Positions 1-10,973 of a stretch of DNA of 64,000 nucleotides are shown piece by piece. Source of the stretch: Craterostigma plantagineum (lineage: Eukaryota > Streptophyta > Magnoliopsida > Lamiales > Linderniaceae); assembly GCA_027422505.1 (NCBI GenBank), contig JAPQWV010000018.1, positions 14,402,001 through 14,466,000 on the forward strand, read 5' to 3'. Position numbers and translations under genes: made by a program. Numbering within the stretch: the first letter of the stretch is position 1; the number at the start of each line of letters is the position of its first letter. Below the pieces are notes generated by a model. That model did not search any database. It saw only the letters and a list, made by a program, of their open reading frames with translations, and was not told the origin of the DNA.

Positions 1-720
1 TATGTTACTAATAAGTCATATATGGTTATTAAACATGAAACACTTGTTATTTATTTTCTGTTATAAGTATTTCTTTTTTACACGATTTAGGGAAAATATA
101 ATATACGTTTCTTGCAACTAATCGATATAAATTCGAGGTACCCATGAGAAATTGAGGTCTATTTGACCTTATTGAGTTAATGACGACGTGATTAATTCAC
201 TTTTCATCTTGTTTTTAGTGTCGTTTCTGATTTTCGTTTTATTCCTTTCGATCCATTACTTGTATACAGACTGTGTTATTTACGACAAACAATGTGTTAT
301 TACCTCTCAGCGACATGTTACTTCTAAGTCAAAATTTGTTATTAACCATAAAACATTTGTTATTGTTTGCTATGTTATAAGTATTTCTTTTTTACACGAT
401 TTAGGGAAAATATAATATACGTTTCTGCAACTAATCGGTATAAATTCGAGGTACCCATGAGAAATTGAGGTCTATTTTACCTTATTGAGTCAATAACGAC
501 GTGATTTATGCAGTTTTCATCTGTTTTTTAGTGTCGTTTGTGATTTTCGTTCTTTTTATCCCGATCCATTATTTGCATACAGAATGTGTTATTTAAGACA
601 AACAAGACGTTATTAACTTTCAGCGATGTATTATTTTTAGTCAACATTTGTTCTTACCCTGAAGACATTTGTTATTTTTGTGAGACTTATTAACATTCAT
701 ATGAAATTGACGATAATTTC
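1..720 (+). repeat. Satellite-like ~314-bp tandem repeat array, left block
   Basis: The anchor phrase GAGGTACCCATGAGAAATTG recurs near 137 and 451, about 314 bp apart, and the sequence between anchors is nearly the same each time. Each unit also contains repeated TTGTTATT-type words. The last unit decays near 720. Short open frames of 60-80 codons recur at the same place in each unit because the DNA repeats. I see no known protein in them. Confidence 0.85.
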
Positions 721-1980
721 AACATATACGATCATAGCATCTGCAATCTTAGCTTTTCTATGATTTGGGTTTATCACATATAATAATATCGATAGTTGCC
801 TTGGTTAAACCCATTTACAAATTAATATTGCTTTCTCTGTTGCGGATCTCACGAGCGCGACAGTGTCGGGACTGAATCTTAAAATTTTGTCGACGCAAAC
901 AATAAAAATATATGTACAACGAAGCATGTTTCTAGTTGAAATTGAAGGTAACACACGAAGATTCGAGAGACCCATGGCCTTAAAGTTTCTCGCGCCACCG
1001 TAGAGTTTCTGAACTGTTCGGCGTGATATTACAAAAAAATTTCTGGACAGTTTAATGTGGTACCCTTAAGGGTTTAATTGTTACCAATAGAGTGTTATTT
1101 GTTATAAAATTGCCGTCTATGCACTAGGGTTTCTAGATAATTGGTTATCGTCTATGCGCTAGGGTTTTTGGGTAGTTTTTGGGGTTTAGGACTTACGGGT
1201 TCGAGGTTAAGATTAAGGGTTTACGACATGAAATTTTGGGAGAACGATCCACGACTTGTGCAGGTATTTCTACAACCTTAAAAAAATTTTGGGGTTCGGG
1301 GTTTAGGTTTTAGGGTTTAGGGTTTCGAGCTTCGGATTTAGTGTTTTGAGCTTAGTATTTTGTGTTTGTAGTCTATAAATGTTATTCGTACTTTAATGTT
1401 GATGTTTGAACATGTTCGTGGTGCAATTCATAATGTTATGTTCCAGTGAAAGATGTAATAGTCTATGTTTTGTAATGGAGGACTATATATTTATATATCT
1501 ATTGAGATCAATATTCGTCTATTTACATCAAATTTCGCTTAATGTGTCTTTCAAACGAATGTGGTGATTAAACTTCATCAAATTATATATTTACATGAAC
1601 ATCCATATTAAACATCCAAAAGAAAATGTAGTTTTGTACGAATTAATCGAATTATTGGCGTGGTATTAAACAGCATCTATGAGGTATCAGTATTGATCAA
1701 TGTGTTATTAGTTGAGTTCGTGTTGTTTTTTCTTACCTAACATGTGTTATTATTTCCAATTAATGTAGTACAATTTTGAGAAAGTCCTGTAAATATTCTC
1801 TGACAATTCTGTTAAATTCTCTGACGGTCCAGAACCTTCTAAAATATTCTCAATGAAGTGTCTTTTTTACATGTATATGTGTTATATTTGTTGGGTAAAC
1901 TGTTACTCACTTAAAAAACGTTTTAGTCTTAGAGAAAGCTAAATTTTCTCAAAAAAATTCGTCTTGATTAGTAAGACCCA
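721..1980. other. Spacer inside the repeat array, no gene seen
   Basis: This 1.26-kb stretch separates the two blocks of the 314-bp array. It holds a telomere-like run of TTTAGGG-type words at about 1288-1330 and a passage at 905-1020 that resembles sequence at 63640-63720 near the right edge of the window. There is no convincing coding frame. Confidence 0.6.
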
Positions 1981-3170
1981 TCTGAAATTGAGGACGGAAA
2001 AGCTTTATTCAGTCACGAACGCTGAGATTTATGCAGTTTTCATCTGTTTTTAGTGTCGTTTGTGATTTTCGTTTTATCCCTTTCGATCCACTACTTGTAT
2101 ACAGAATGTGTTATTTACGACAAAGAAGGCTTTATTATCTTTCAGCGATGTGTTACTTCTAAGTCAACATTTGTTATTAACCATAAGACATTTGTTATTT
2201 TTGGTTATGTTATAAGTATTTCTTTTTACACGATTTAGGGAAAATATAATATCCATTTCTTGCAACTAATCGGTATAAATTCTAGGTACCCATGAGAAAT
2301 TGAGGTCTATTTTACCTTATTGAGTCAATAACGACGTGATTTATGCAGTTTTCATCTGTGTTTTAGTGTCGTTTGTGATTTTTGTTTTATTCCTTTCGAT
2401 CCATTACTTGTATACAGACTGTGTTATTTACGACAAACAATGCGTTATTACCTTTCAGCGACGTGTTACTTCTAAGTCAAAATTTGTTATTAACCATAAG
2501 ACATTTGTTATTTTTTGCTATGTTATAAGTATTTATTTTTTACACGATTTTGGGAAAATATAATATCCGTTACTTGCAACTAGTCGGTATAAATTCGAGG
2601 TACCCATGAGAAATTGAGGTCTATTTTACCTTATTGAGTCAATAACGTGGAGATTTATGCAGTTTTCATCTGTTTTTTAGTGTCGTTGTGATTTTCGTTT
2701 TATCCAATTTGATCCATTACTTGTATACAGAATGTGTTATTTACGACAAAGCGTGCGTTGTTACCTTTCAGCGTCGTGTTACTTCTAAGTCAATGTTTGT
2801 TATTAATCATAAGACATTTGTTATTTTTGGCTATGTTATAAGTATTTCTTTTTACACGATTTAGGGAAAATATAATATCCGTTTCTTGCAACTAATCGGT
2901 ATAAATTCGAGGTACCCATGAGAAATTGAGGCCTATTTTACCTTATTGAGTCAATAACGCGGAGATTTATGCAGTTTTCATTTGTTTTTTACTGTCGTTT
3001 GTGATTTTCGTTTTATCCATTTCGATCCATTACTTGTATACAGAATGTGTTATTTACGACAAAGCATGCGTTATTACCTTTCAGCGTCGTGTTACTTCTA
3101 AGTCAACATTTGTTATTAAACATAAGACATTTGTTATTTTTTGCTATATTCGTTATTTCTGTCGATTAAA
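1981..3170 (+). repeat. Satellite-like ~314-bp tandem repeat array, right block
   Basis: Four further units of the array at 1-720 lie here. The GGTACCCATGAGAAATTG anchors fall near 2285, 2600 and 2913, again about 313-314 bp apart, and the first unit starts in degenerate form near 1981. The units match closely in order and spacing, so they arose by tandem duplication. The last unit diverges after about 3150. Confidence 0.87.
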
Positions 3171-3740
3171 GCTGCAAATTAGATATACAAATCATACCCA
3201 CGATCAAATTAACAATAATTTCAACATATTAGGTCATAAATTTTGATATTTTCGGCTACAGTCTCAATGATTTCTGTTATTTGTATGTAACAGTTTTTTT
3301 TCTAGCTTGCATAGATCTTTTGAAGATTTTTTTCAATCTCAACGATTTTTGTTTATCATTTTCGGCTACAATATCAACGATTTCTGATGATTAAAGCTGC
3401 AAATTAGCAAAACAAATCGAGCTTGAAGTTTTTTTAAAGAAGATTTGAGCTTGCAGCGAAAATCGCTCGTTGGAGAAGACGATGGCAAAAGATTGTAAAT
3501 TTCGCATCTGTTAGAGGGTATATATGCCATATCGCATAGTTTGGGTCTTTTACTCTAAGGCTTTTGAAAAGTAGGTCCTTAACTCTTACTGAAATTTTAT
3601 TGGGGCCTGAACCCTACTTAAACATGTTAACCGGGCCTAACTGATAATTAACCCTTTATATTTTGGTCGGTTATTTATATTGAATAAATAAATTAAGTAA
3701 TTCGTCAATTAACGGCAAATATAATTGAAAAATAAAAAAT
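3171..3740. other. Probable terminal region of a DNA element bordering the repeat array
   Basis: No gene is seen. The passage 3540-3660, with phrases such as GGGTCTTTTACTC and GGGGCCTGAACCC, resembles in reverse the region at 15200-15310, which borders related repeats. I read both as edges of the same family of transposable element. The family (Mutator-like?) is an inference. Confidence 0.4.
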
Positions 3741-3910
3741 GAAAGGTAGGCGACGAAGAAGTACAAAAATACAACATATTTATCATCAAGAACTAATCAA
3801 CTCAATCCACCTCGCAAGAATTTCATACTTCTCGTCACAGATCGCGTTAATAGATAGGCACCTTTGGTCTTTTTCCTTAATCCGTACAATAAAAGGGAAG
3901 TTGTTTGGAT

Positions 3911-5318
3911 ATGGCGAACATGGGTCACAGTAATCTGAACGCAAAACTCGTAAATTCTGTCTTCTCTCTTTCTCAAAGCTTCCTTTTTTATGTTTTGCTT
4001 CGTTGGATCTGATGTGGTGTTCTTAAATTTTCTGCTTCCAAGGTTTTGCTCGGCAACATGGGAGCTGGAAAATCGAGCCTCGTAATACGCTTCGTCAAGG
4101 GCCAATTTGTCGAATTTCAGGTGGATTCATCGTTAATCCCAGATCAAAATAGCTTGAATTTCATAGCGACTTTTGGTTAGCGGTTAGGTTTTCGATGGAA
4201 AAACCCTAATTGGTTGAACTCTTTTTCTGGATGTAGGAATCTACAATTGGTGCTGCTTTCTTTTCTCAAGCAGTTTCCGTTAACAACGCTACGATTAAAT
4301 TTGAGATTTGGGATACCGCTGGGCAAGAGAGGTACCACAGCTTGGCTCCTATGTATTACCGAGGCGCAGCTGCTGCAATCATCGTCTATGACATCACTAG
4401 CTCGGTAAATTCGATTCGATACAAGCTCGTTTCCGTGTATGTATGTGTATTGTTTCATGAGTTTGTGGAAGATTCTTGAGCCTAGGGTCTAATGTTAGTG
4501 ATAGTGTGTTGATTTTGGTTTAAGGTATTCTGAAATATGCTTTGTTTTCTTGAGGTTTTTTATGGGAATTTTTTTTCGCTCTAGGATTCGTTTGAACGGG
4601 CCAAGAAATGGGTTCAAGAACTGCAAAAGCAAGGTATAATACGTTGTTTTCAATTCCCTGTACTTCTCCTCTGAAATTTCTCACCTGCTACAGATCACCG
4701 ATCTGATCTGTAAGCTTTGTTTTGTTTTGTTTCGAAGATTTTTATTCAGTCGCTAATTATGGAACTGTATGCTAATGCTCTTAAAATTTTCACTTTTCCA
4801 TTCGTTAAATGCATCCTTGCAAACAACTATATGATTCAGGCAATCTAAATATGGTTGTGGCACTTGCTGGGAATAAATGCGACCTCGAAGATAAGAGACA
4901 AGTGACTTCAGAAGTAAGAGCCTTCGTCGTTTTCCCTTTTTCAATTACGAGAAATAAAATAAAGTAGTCGAAACTTACCATATTAATCCATCCCCTTCGC
5001 TTAATATATATTATTTAGGTGGCACGTCTCTATGCCGAAGAAAATGGACTTTTCTTCATGGAAACCTCTGCCAAAACTGCAGCTAATGTCCAGGACATAT
5101 TCTACGAAATAGGTTCTCGTTTTTCTTCTCTTTTAAATGTTTCAAATTATATAATCACTAAGCGAACCTTGTTTCTTTTTTAATTTTTTTTTGTGTAATA
5201 ATAATTTACAGCGAAGAGGTTGCATGGAGCTCATCAGCCCTCACAAAATCCCGCTGGCATGGTCCTCGTCGATCGACGGCCTGAAGATGGATCTAAAACT
5301 TCGTCGTGCTGTGCTTAG
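3911..5318 (+). CDS. RABF2: Rab5-type small GTPase (RABF2 class), seven exons
   Basis: This gene encodes a 202-residue Rab GTPase of the plant Rab5 group, which recruits effectors to endosomes and drives vacuolar and endocytic traffic. Exons are 3911-3949, 4043-4120, 4237-4404, 4585-4633, 4840-4913, 5019-5112 and 5212-5318. All introns have GT-AG ends and the frame stays open. Visible motifs are the P-loop GNMGAGKS (residues 17-24), the switch I Thr in ESTIGA (42), DTAGQE (65-70), NKCD (123-126) and ETSAK (151-155). The C-terminus SSCCA supplies the two cysteines for geranylgeranyl attachment. The length equals the family norm. The canonical RABF2 type (ARA7/RHA1-like) is chosen over ARA6 because there is no N-terminal myristoylation extension and the C-terminal cysteines are present. 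The start is the first ATG of the short first exon. It converges with PSY downstream. Confidence 0.95.
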
Positions 5319-6322
5319 ATCATCAAATGCTTTTCTTTCCTATGTATGATATTAAATAGATTCATTATCTTTTTTTTTTTTTCCTTTTCCTTATAATTTC
5401 GACGCGTAATATATGTAGCTAATGTACTTTTGCATTTATCATCATCCTCTTACCAGATCATTTCTTTCCGTACACAGAGCCATTGGATTCTCTGTGTTTA
5501 AGTGTGTGTTTGTGTGTGCACATTGATTTATTGTGTTGGTTGCTATTAAATTTTCGCCGGCAATTTATATGTAATGACTGGCACACTCAAATGGTTATGC
5601 TATATATGTAGCTATAAATATATCTTATTTAATTAATTTTAGTAGTAATAGTTAATAGAAATTATGATTTCAATTTAAGTATGTTTATAAATATATTAAT
5701 GGTTGAATAGTAATTACTGAAAAAAGGTAGTTAAGATTTTTTCCATTTATTAAGCTTTTGTCTTTCCTACACAATTGTTGTAACCCAACTCTACTAAAAA
5801 TATGACACATAGCACATTACATCTTACCCCAACCATGTTAAGACACACATATGTGTGTTTCAGTAAATGCAGGTCATATCTTTCTTTTTATTAAGGTTCA
5901 TGCCATTATAGTAACTGCTTTGGTGTGTCAATTTTGTCATTTAATTACAATTTTCTCATTTATGTAAATACAATTTAATCATCAGTAATAAATTATCACT
6001 TCACTCCTTTATTTTTTTTATTTATATAATTATATGCCACAAATCATTTCTTTAAGTTATATTTAAAAATAATATTTTATCAAATATTATAAAATATTGA
6101 TAAATGAAAATATAAACTAACGTTAACTATAATTTATCTTAAGCACGCACCTAAAGTGTGCAGGATATAGTAGTTTTATTGGAAGTAAGTTATATTGGAA
6201 GTAAGTTATACCCAATTGGGTAGGTAAGCCAATGCCTTTTATTAATTAGTTTTTTTCAAACTTAATATAATAGAACTAAGATTATTATTATTACAATTTA
6301 CTGTAATTTATTGTTATTAGTA
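5319..6322. other. AT-rich intergenic region downstream of RABF2
   Basis: This holds the RABF2 3' untranslated region and AT-rich intergenic DNA. No gene, tRNA or clear transposon ends were seen. Confidence 0.6.
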
Positions 6323-6727
6323 GGGGTCTTTACACATATATACCTATTTGGATAAAAACTTGTAATTTAGTACCCTGTCAGGATTTTTTATATGTAGGTA
6401 CCTAACAGAAAAAAAATTTTGCACATAGGTACCCGATATCCGAAAGTACACCATACAACACTTTTGGGTACCCTATATAACAGAAAATGGTACGACGTAT
6501 GCTACATTTAGGTATGCCATATGTAACACACAGGTACGCCGTAGGTACGCCGTACAAAGGTACCCTATATCAATGTGTTCTGGTACGCAATATACACACA
6601 GGAAGGTACGGTCTGACTAAAGAAACTGGTAAAAATTAAATCGGTTACTTATCTGTAAAATTTTCTGATATTGGTACCTTATGTGTAAAAATTTTATTCA
6701 ATTGGGTATTTTATGTGTAGATGTACC
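6323..6727. mobile_element. Small non-autonomous TIR element, GTAC-rich
   Basis: The left end GGGGTCTTTACACATATATA and the reverse complement of the right end, GGTACATCTACACATAAAAT, are similar for about 70 bp, so the piece has terminal inverted repeats. The flanks TTATTAGTA and TTATTATTA agree at 8 of 9 bases, as a Mutator-type 9-bp target duplication would, although the flank is low in complexity. The interior is filled with GGTACC/GTACG words like those at 10.9-14.2 and 23.9-25.1 kb. Confidence 0.6.
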
Positions 6728-6761
<34 letters not shown>

Positions 6762-6791
6762 CATTATTATTATTATTATGATCATTATTAT
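6728..6791. repeat. (TTA)n microsatellite
   Basis: About 60 bp of uninterrupted and then slightly broken TTA triplets. Confidence 0.95.
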
Positions 6792-7167
6792 TCGAGTTGG
6801 CTGGTGATTTGTTTTATTTAATCATTTTTAAATTTGCTGTTTTGAGCGTCAACTCGAAACTGTAAATAGGTTCACGAGTCGCGGTCTTCGATCACGAAAA
6901 TAGCATTTACACTCCCAAACTCGACTCTGGTGAAAAAAAAATGATAACGTAATAAGTTGTTTTTTTTTTTGGAATAAGATAATTAGTTTCAGAATAGGTA
7001 AACAAAACAAAACTTTTACAACAAAAGTTGGAACTATAAAGAAAAATGAAATTTCATATACTTTACGATTATCTTGCTGCAATTGAATTGAACGTTGGAA
7101 TAACACATGATTACAAATTACGGACAACGTACGTACACAGGAAAACCTCTTCAACTACACAATTGTA

Positions 7168-7377
7168 TCACTTCACTACGACGAGCGGAGATTTTCTCGA
7201 CGGCGGAGAAACAATAGACTTCGCATAGGCAATAGGCAAAGCAACGATCTTCTTCAATTTGCTAACGAAAGCCCTTCTCGTGAAATTATCGTAGTCGTTC
7301 GCTTCTATCTCGTCCAATATTTGTCGGTAAAGAAGCAAAGAAGCCCACACCTTGAAAAAAAAAATTCTGAGCAAAAA

Positions 7378-7408
<31 letters not shown>

Positions 7409-9878
7409 CGGGGGGGACGTAATAAGAAGACCATCGAAAAAAAGGCAGAGAAAAAAAAGTAGATATCGAAGAGGATCGCATTCTTACAGGCCATCGACTC
7501 GCCGGGCTTAGCTCAGTGACGCCCCTCTCGGCGTCGTCAAAGAACTTTCGAGCCCTTTTGATCTGTTTCTTCATGAAGTTCCTCCATTTATCTGTAACTT
7601 TCCCGGAGAAAATGTCTTCGTCGGATAAGCCTGCTTGCGCTAGTTCGTCTTGCGGAAGGTAAATTCTTCCCCTTCTTGCGCTATATAGCAAATAAATTGT
7701 TGTTTACTACTTTTTTTCGTCCGCAAGATACAGGGTGATACTTTCAGTACGCTCAACTTAAGGAATTTCAATTCAGGTCACTGAATTTAAAAATTGAAGA
7801 AATATAAGGACACAGTGAGTCAAAAATCAAATTCTGACTGGGTTTCGAAAGGTAATCAGCACATGCCATATAATTTCGGGGATAAATCCTACATTGTAAT
7901 TTCAGGACACTCAACTTAAGAGACTGCAATTTAAAGACACTAACTTTCAAATTAAAGCAATTGAAAGATAAAATTAGGATTTCGAAACATTGTATCCATA
8001 AATTGCTAAAATTAGCATCCCAAAAATGCAACCCCTCAAGTTAGAATGTCCTGAACGCGCTAGATCCCCTAAGACAATCTCCAACCGAAAAATGCATTCT
8101 CAAACTCAAACTCATTCTTAAACTCAAAATGCAGTAATTCTTCTCCAACCGTTGAACTCACTCTCAAACTTTCTATTTAGTATCTATATATTTTAATTTA
8201 GTGTTTATTTTTAGTAAGGATGCTTTATAAACAAATAAAAGGACTTAAAATATAATTATTAAATATAAAACTCATTTTATGCATTTATTGGAGGAGACAT
8301 ATTAAATATAAAACTCATTTTATGCATTTATTGGAGGAGACAGAAAGTGCAAAACTCATTTTGAGTTTGGTTTTAGGATTCAATTGGATTGATTTTAGGA
8401 TATTTTTGGGGTTTTTCAGTTCCATTGGAGACGGTCTAACTTGTCGGAAAAAAAGTAGTTAACCCTTATTTACTCAAGCTCTGATGACTTACTCTTCCCC
8501 GACGTCTCGAAGGATATTTGTCAACTGATTCGCAAGCCCTAAGGCCAAGGCGGCGTTGTACACGCCCTCGGTAGTGGCCTTCGAGTCCCGAGCAATGCCC
8601 ATGATGGGCACGCTCATGAGCCCCACAGTGCCGGCCACGTAGTAGCAGTAGAGGTAGAGCTCGTCGAAGCTCTTGTACCGAGATTTCCTCAGGTCCATCC
8701 TCATACCCTCCACCATGTCTCTAAACGGTTGAATATCGACGAGAAATTTTGCCACTGTGTCCGAAAGGGCTGCGTCGAGCATGTCGAAGGGCCGTCCTTG
8801 GAAGATTTCCTCGAGTCGAGCCTCCCATCGGTCTAAGGCCGTTGAGGTTATGTGCGACGCGTTCGGCCCGTCGACCAGCTCGTCTGTTCTCCGACACCAA
8901 ACTGTATTTTTATATCATAGGTTAGGGGACGTAAAATAATAAAAAGTCGGGGTTGATGGAGAAGAATGGTATTGTGCGGTATTTTTGCGATGTTTTTCGA
9001 GACTCACCGTATATGGCCCATATAGCTCTTCGCCTCTCGGGAGTCATCAGAAGGGTACCTGGTAAACGTGAGGAAATAGATCGGTTGGAACCGCTTATTA
9101 CACTTTTTCATACGAGAGATTGGCGAACGTCATTTTTCTATCCCTAGTGTTTGACGTATGAGCATCTTTTGTCCTCCATGTAACGAGATACCATTTCTAG
9201 TTCCACAATGTTATCGATTTTGTATCGTTTTCGTCATCTGGTTAATTTAATTGTTTCGTTTTGGACGGAATTACGGACTGCCCCAAACGTAATTCCGACC
9301 AAACTAAGGGTTAAATTAGCTGGTGACCAGAACTACATAAAATCGGTTAAATTGAGATTAAAAGTGACATCTCGGAACATGAATGGCAAAATACGCCCAT
9401 AACCCAAACATTGAGGAACAAAAAATGGCGCTCACCCTGCAAAAGGTCAAAACCTCAATGGACTGGAGTAGTAAAACGAGGTCGAACAAACTGACTGAGT
9501 AACTAACTAACCGAGGTAAAATGTCTTGGCGTACTCGGCGCACACTTCTCCGCACCGATCGTACGCCTCTTCGAGCACCGCGTGGGACCCGGGAAGAGCT
9601 ATCTCGGGCTTGACTTCCATGGTGAGCCGTCTCTCGACCAAAGCCGCCTGCTTTAGGACAACATCGTACACCTTCTGCTCAGACGTAAGAGGAGTCGATG
9701 GGCTCGTCAATACGCTCGATTTGAGCGATAATCTTCGTCCCTTTTCTGATACGAATCGAAGGCTTCGATTTCCTTTAGGGTTCAACGGAGATGAAGACTT
9801 GAAAGAATATGAGAAGCTCATCCCATTTGAAACCACCTCTGAGTTGGGATAAATTACCCCAAATATCGTCACAGACAT
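7168..9878 (-). CDS. PSY: Phytoene synthase, five exons, plastid-targeted
   Basis: The enzyme condenses two geranylgeranyl diphosphates to phytoene, the first committed step of carotenoid synthesis, on plastid membranes. Minus-strand exons are 9512-9878, 9008-9058, 8493-8901, 7488-7680 and 7168-7350. All junctions are GT-AG and phases agree, giving 400 residues, close to the usual 400-430. The first ~100 residues are Ser-rich and unlike the mature enzyme, as expected for a transit peptide. The two prenyl-diphosphate/Mg binding Asp motifs are intact: DELVD (146-150) and DVGED (272-276). Family blocks [34 protein letters not shown] and [11 protein letters not shown] are present. The extreme C-terminus ([13 protein letters not shown]) is slightly unusual. 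No frameshift or stop was found. Introns 3 and 4 carry MITEs and a long G/C homopolymer. The 5' untranslated region may have another exon above 9878. Confidence 0.96.
7378..7416. repeat. Poly-G tract in PSY intron 4
   Basis: On the plus strand, 31 consecutive G, one C and seven more G lie inside the 137-bp last intron of PSY (7351-7487). In the transcript this is a poly-C run between the donor and the acceptor. Its length may be affected by sequencing or assembly error. Confidence 0.9.
7741..8054. mobile_element. Possible MITE in PSY intron 3
   Basis: The left end TTCAGTACGCTCAACTTAAG and the reverse complement of the right end, TTCAGGACATTCTAACTTGA, are similar, suggesting short terminal inverted repeats around an AT-rich 310-bp piece. 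It does not touch the exons. No clear target duplication was found, so the boundaries are approximate. Confidence 0.4.
8073..8436. mobile_element. PIF/Harbinger-type MITE in PSY intron 3
   Basis: The 364-bp piece begins GACAATCTCCAACCG and ends in TTGGAGACGGTC, which are inverted copies of each other, and TAA lies directly on both sides (8070-8072 and 8437-8439). A 3-bp TAA duplication with GA..TCTCCAAC termini is typical of non-autonomous Harbinger elements. A 43-bp segment inside it is duplicated in tandem (8257-8299 and 8300-8342). Confidence 0.8.
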
Positions 9879-10440
9879 GTTCGAAATTTCAGCTCTGCTT
9901 TGTTATATCTTCAAGCAAATGATACTCCACTGAAACCCACCACATAAACAAAAGAATATCAGCAAATTGATGCAATTAAGAGAAAAAGAAAGTTATTGCA
10001 TGAGCTAAATTTAGTGTGCCCAGCAACAATACCCAAGTAATCTTATGATGTCTGAACGCCTTTCAAACCATTCTTTATACAGAAAAGACTCGTCTTTTTT
10101 TCCTCCCCATTTTTTTTTTCTGATTTAACAAATCGGTTCAATGAGCAATCACGTCGCAATCACAAAACAATGGAGTTCGGCGGACAAGAAGAAAAAAATC
10201 TAGGAAGAATCACAAGGAAATAATCCAAAAACAGAAGAGGAAATAAAAACCAACCTTTGAATCGAAGTAGTGAAGAGGCTTCTGATGATCTACAACAGCA
10301 ATGAAAGCTCAAAAAGCTCACAACCCACGAAAGAAGAAAGCAAAGTTTGTTCCTACAAAACCTATCTCAGAAGAAGTGAAGCTTTAAGACCAACAAAAGC
10401 CCGTCTTGACGCTGACTATGGCAAAGTGAAAAAGTGATGA
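9879..10440. promoter_or_regulatory. PSY upstream region
   Basis: This stretch lies 5' of the PSY start codon and should hold its 5' untranslated region and promoter. No other gene is visible. I could not single out a trustworthy TATA box or regulatory motif by eye. Confidence 0.4.
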
Positions 10441-10496
10441 ACCTATTTAGACCATAAGGACCACATGAGGACGGCCCCGATCCAGCGGCGCACCAC

Positions 10497-10973
10497 ATGA
10501 GGACTATTTTCGTAGGCTGGGTACGATATCGCGACATTGTTGAGCCCTACGTACCCTCGAGAGTGTTGCGCCCGTTGGGTTACGTGCAGCACATCCCGCC
10601 GCCGATGAGTCCGCCACAGAAGGCGTACATGCCAGCAGACCCGAAATGGTATAAGGTGCACCATTCTGGCGACGCAGCAGAATTTGCTTGGCGGCAGTTC
10701 CCGTACGCGTACATTCTCAATCTATCATACATCAGCCGGGCGACTGCAGATTACCTTGGCGAGGCCGTGGAAGGGTACATGGACTGGTATGAGCGACATT
10801 CTCATCCTCGTCTGTTATCGTCGGAGTCGGGATCCTCTTCGGGCGGCATACCCCCGCGCAGCCACTCAGACTACGTACGTAATATTAGTGATTCAGATTT
10901 TGTATGTTTAATCAATTTTTATAACTTGATGTATGCCTTGAGCACCGAGATATATGCCAATTTGGTACGTTAA
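10497..10973 (+). pseudogene. Plant mobile domain (PMD) protein fragment
   Basis: The frame reads like the C-terminal part of the plant mobile domain (aminotransferase-like) family, proteins found in plant genes and in transposons and also linked to silencing in Arabidopsis (MAIN/MAIL). Recognisable blocks are EPYVPSRVLRPLGYVQHIPP, a WYKVHH segment and YMDWYERHSHPRL, followed by a Ser/Gly-rich tail. The first two thirds of the domain are missing, and the frame runs into GTAC-rich repeats with no proper end. The probable origin is capture by or residence in the repeat-rich DNA element that follows. The assignment rests on block order rather than a computed match. Confidence 0.55.

Noticed and set aside
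3739..4105. Minus-strand frame overlapping RABF2 exons 1-2
   Set aside because: The plus strand has proper splice sites and the Rab P-loop, and the minus frame has no homology features.
7305..7494. Poly-proline frames across the G-run on the minus strand
   Set aside because: They are read-through of PSY intron 4, whose G/C homopolymer translates as Pro. Splice sites at 7487 and 7350 remove it.
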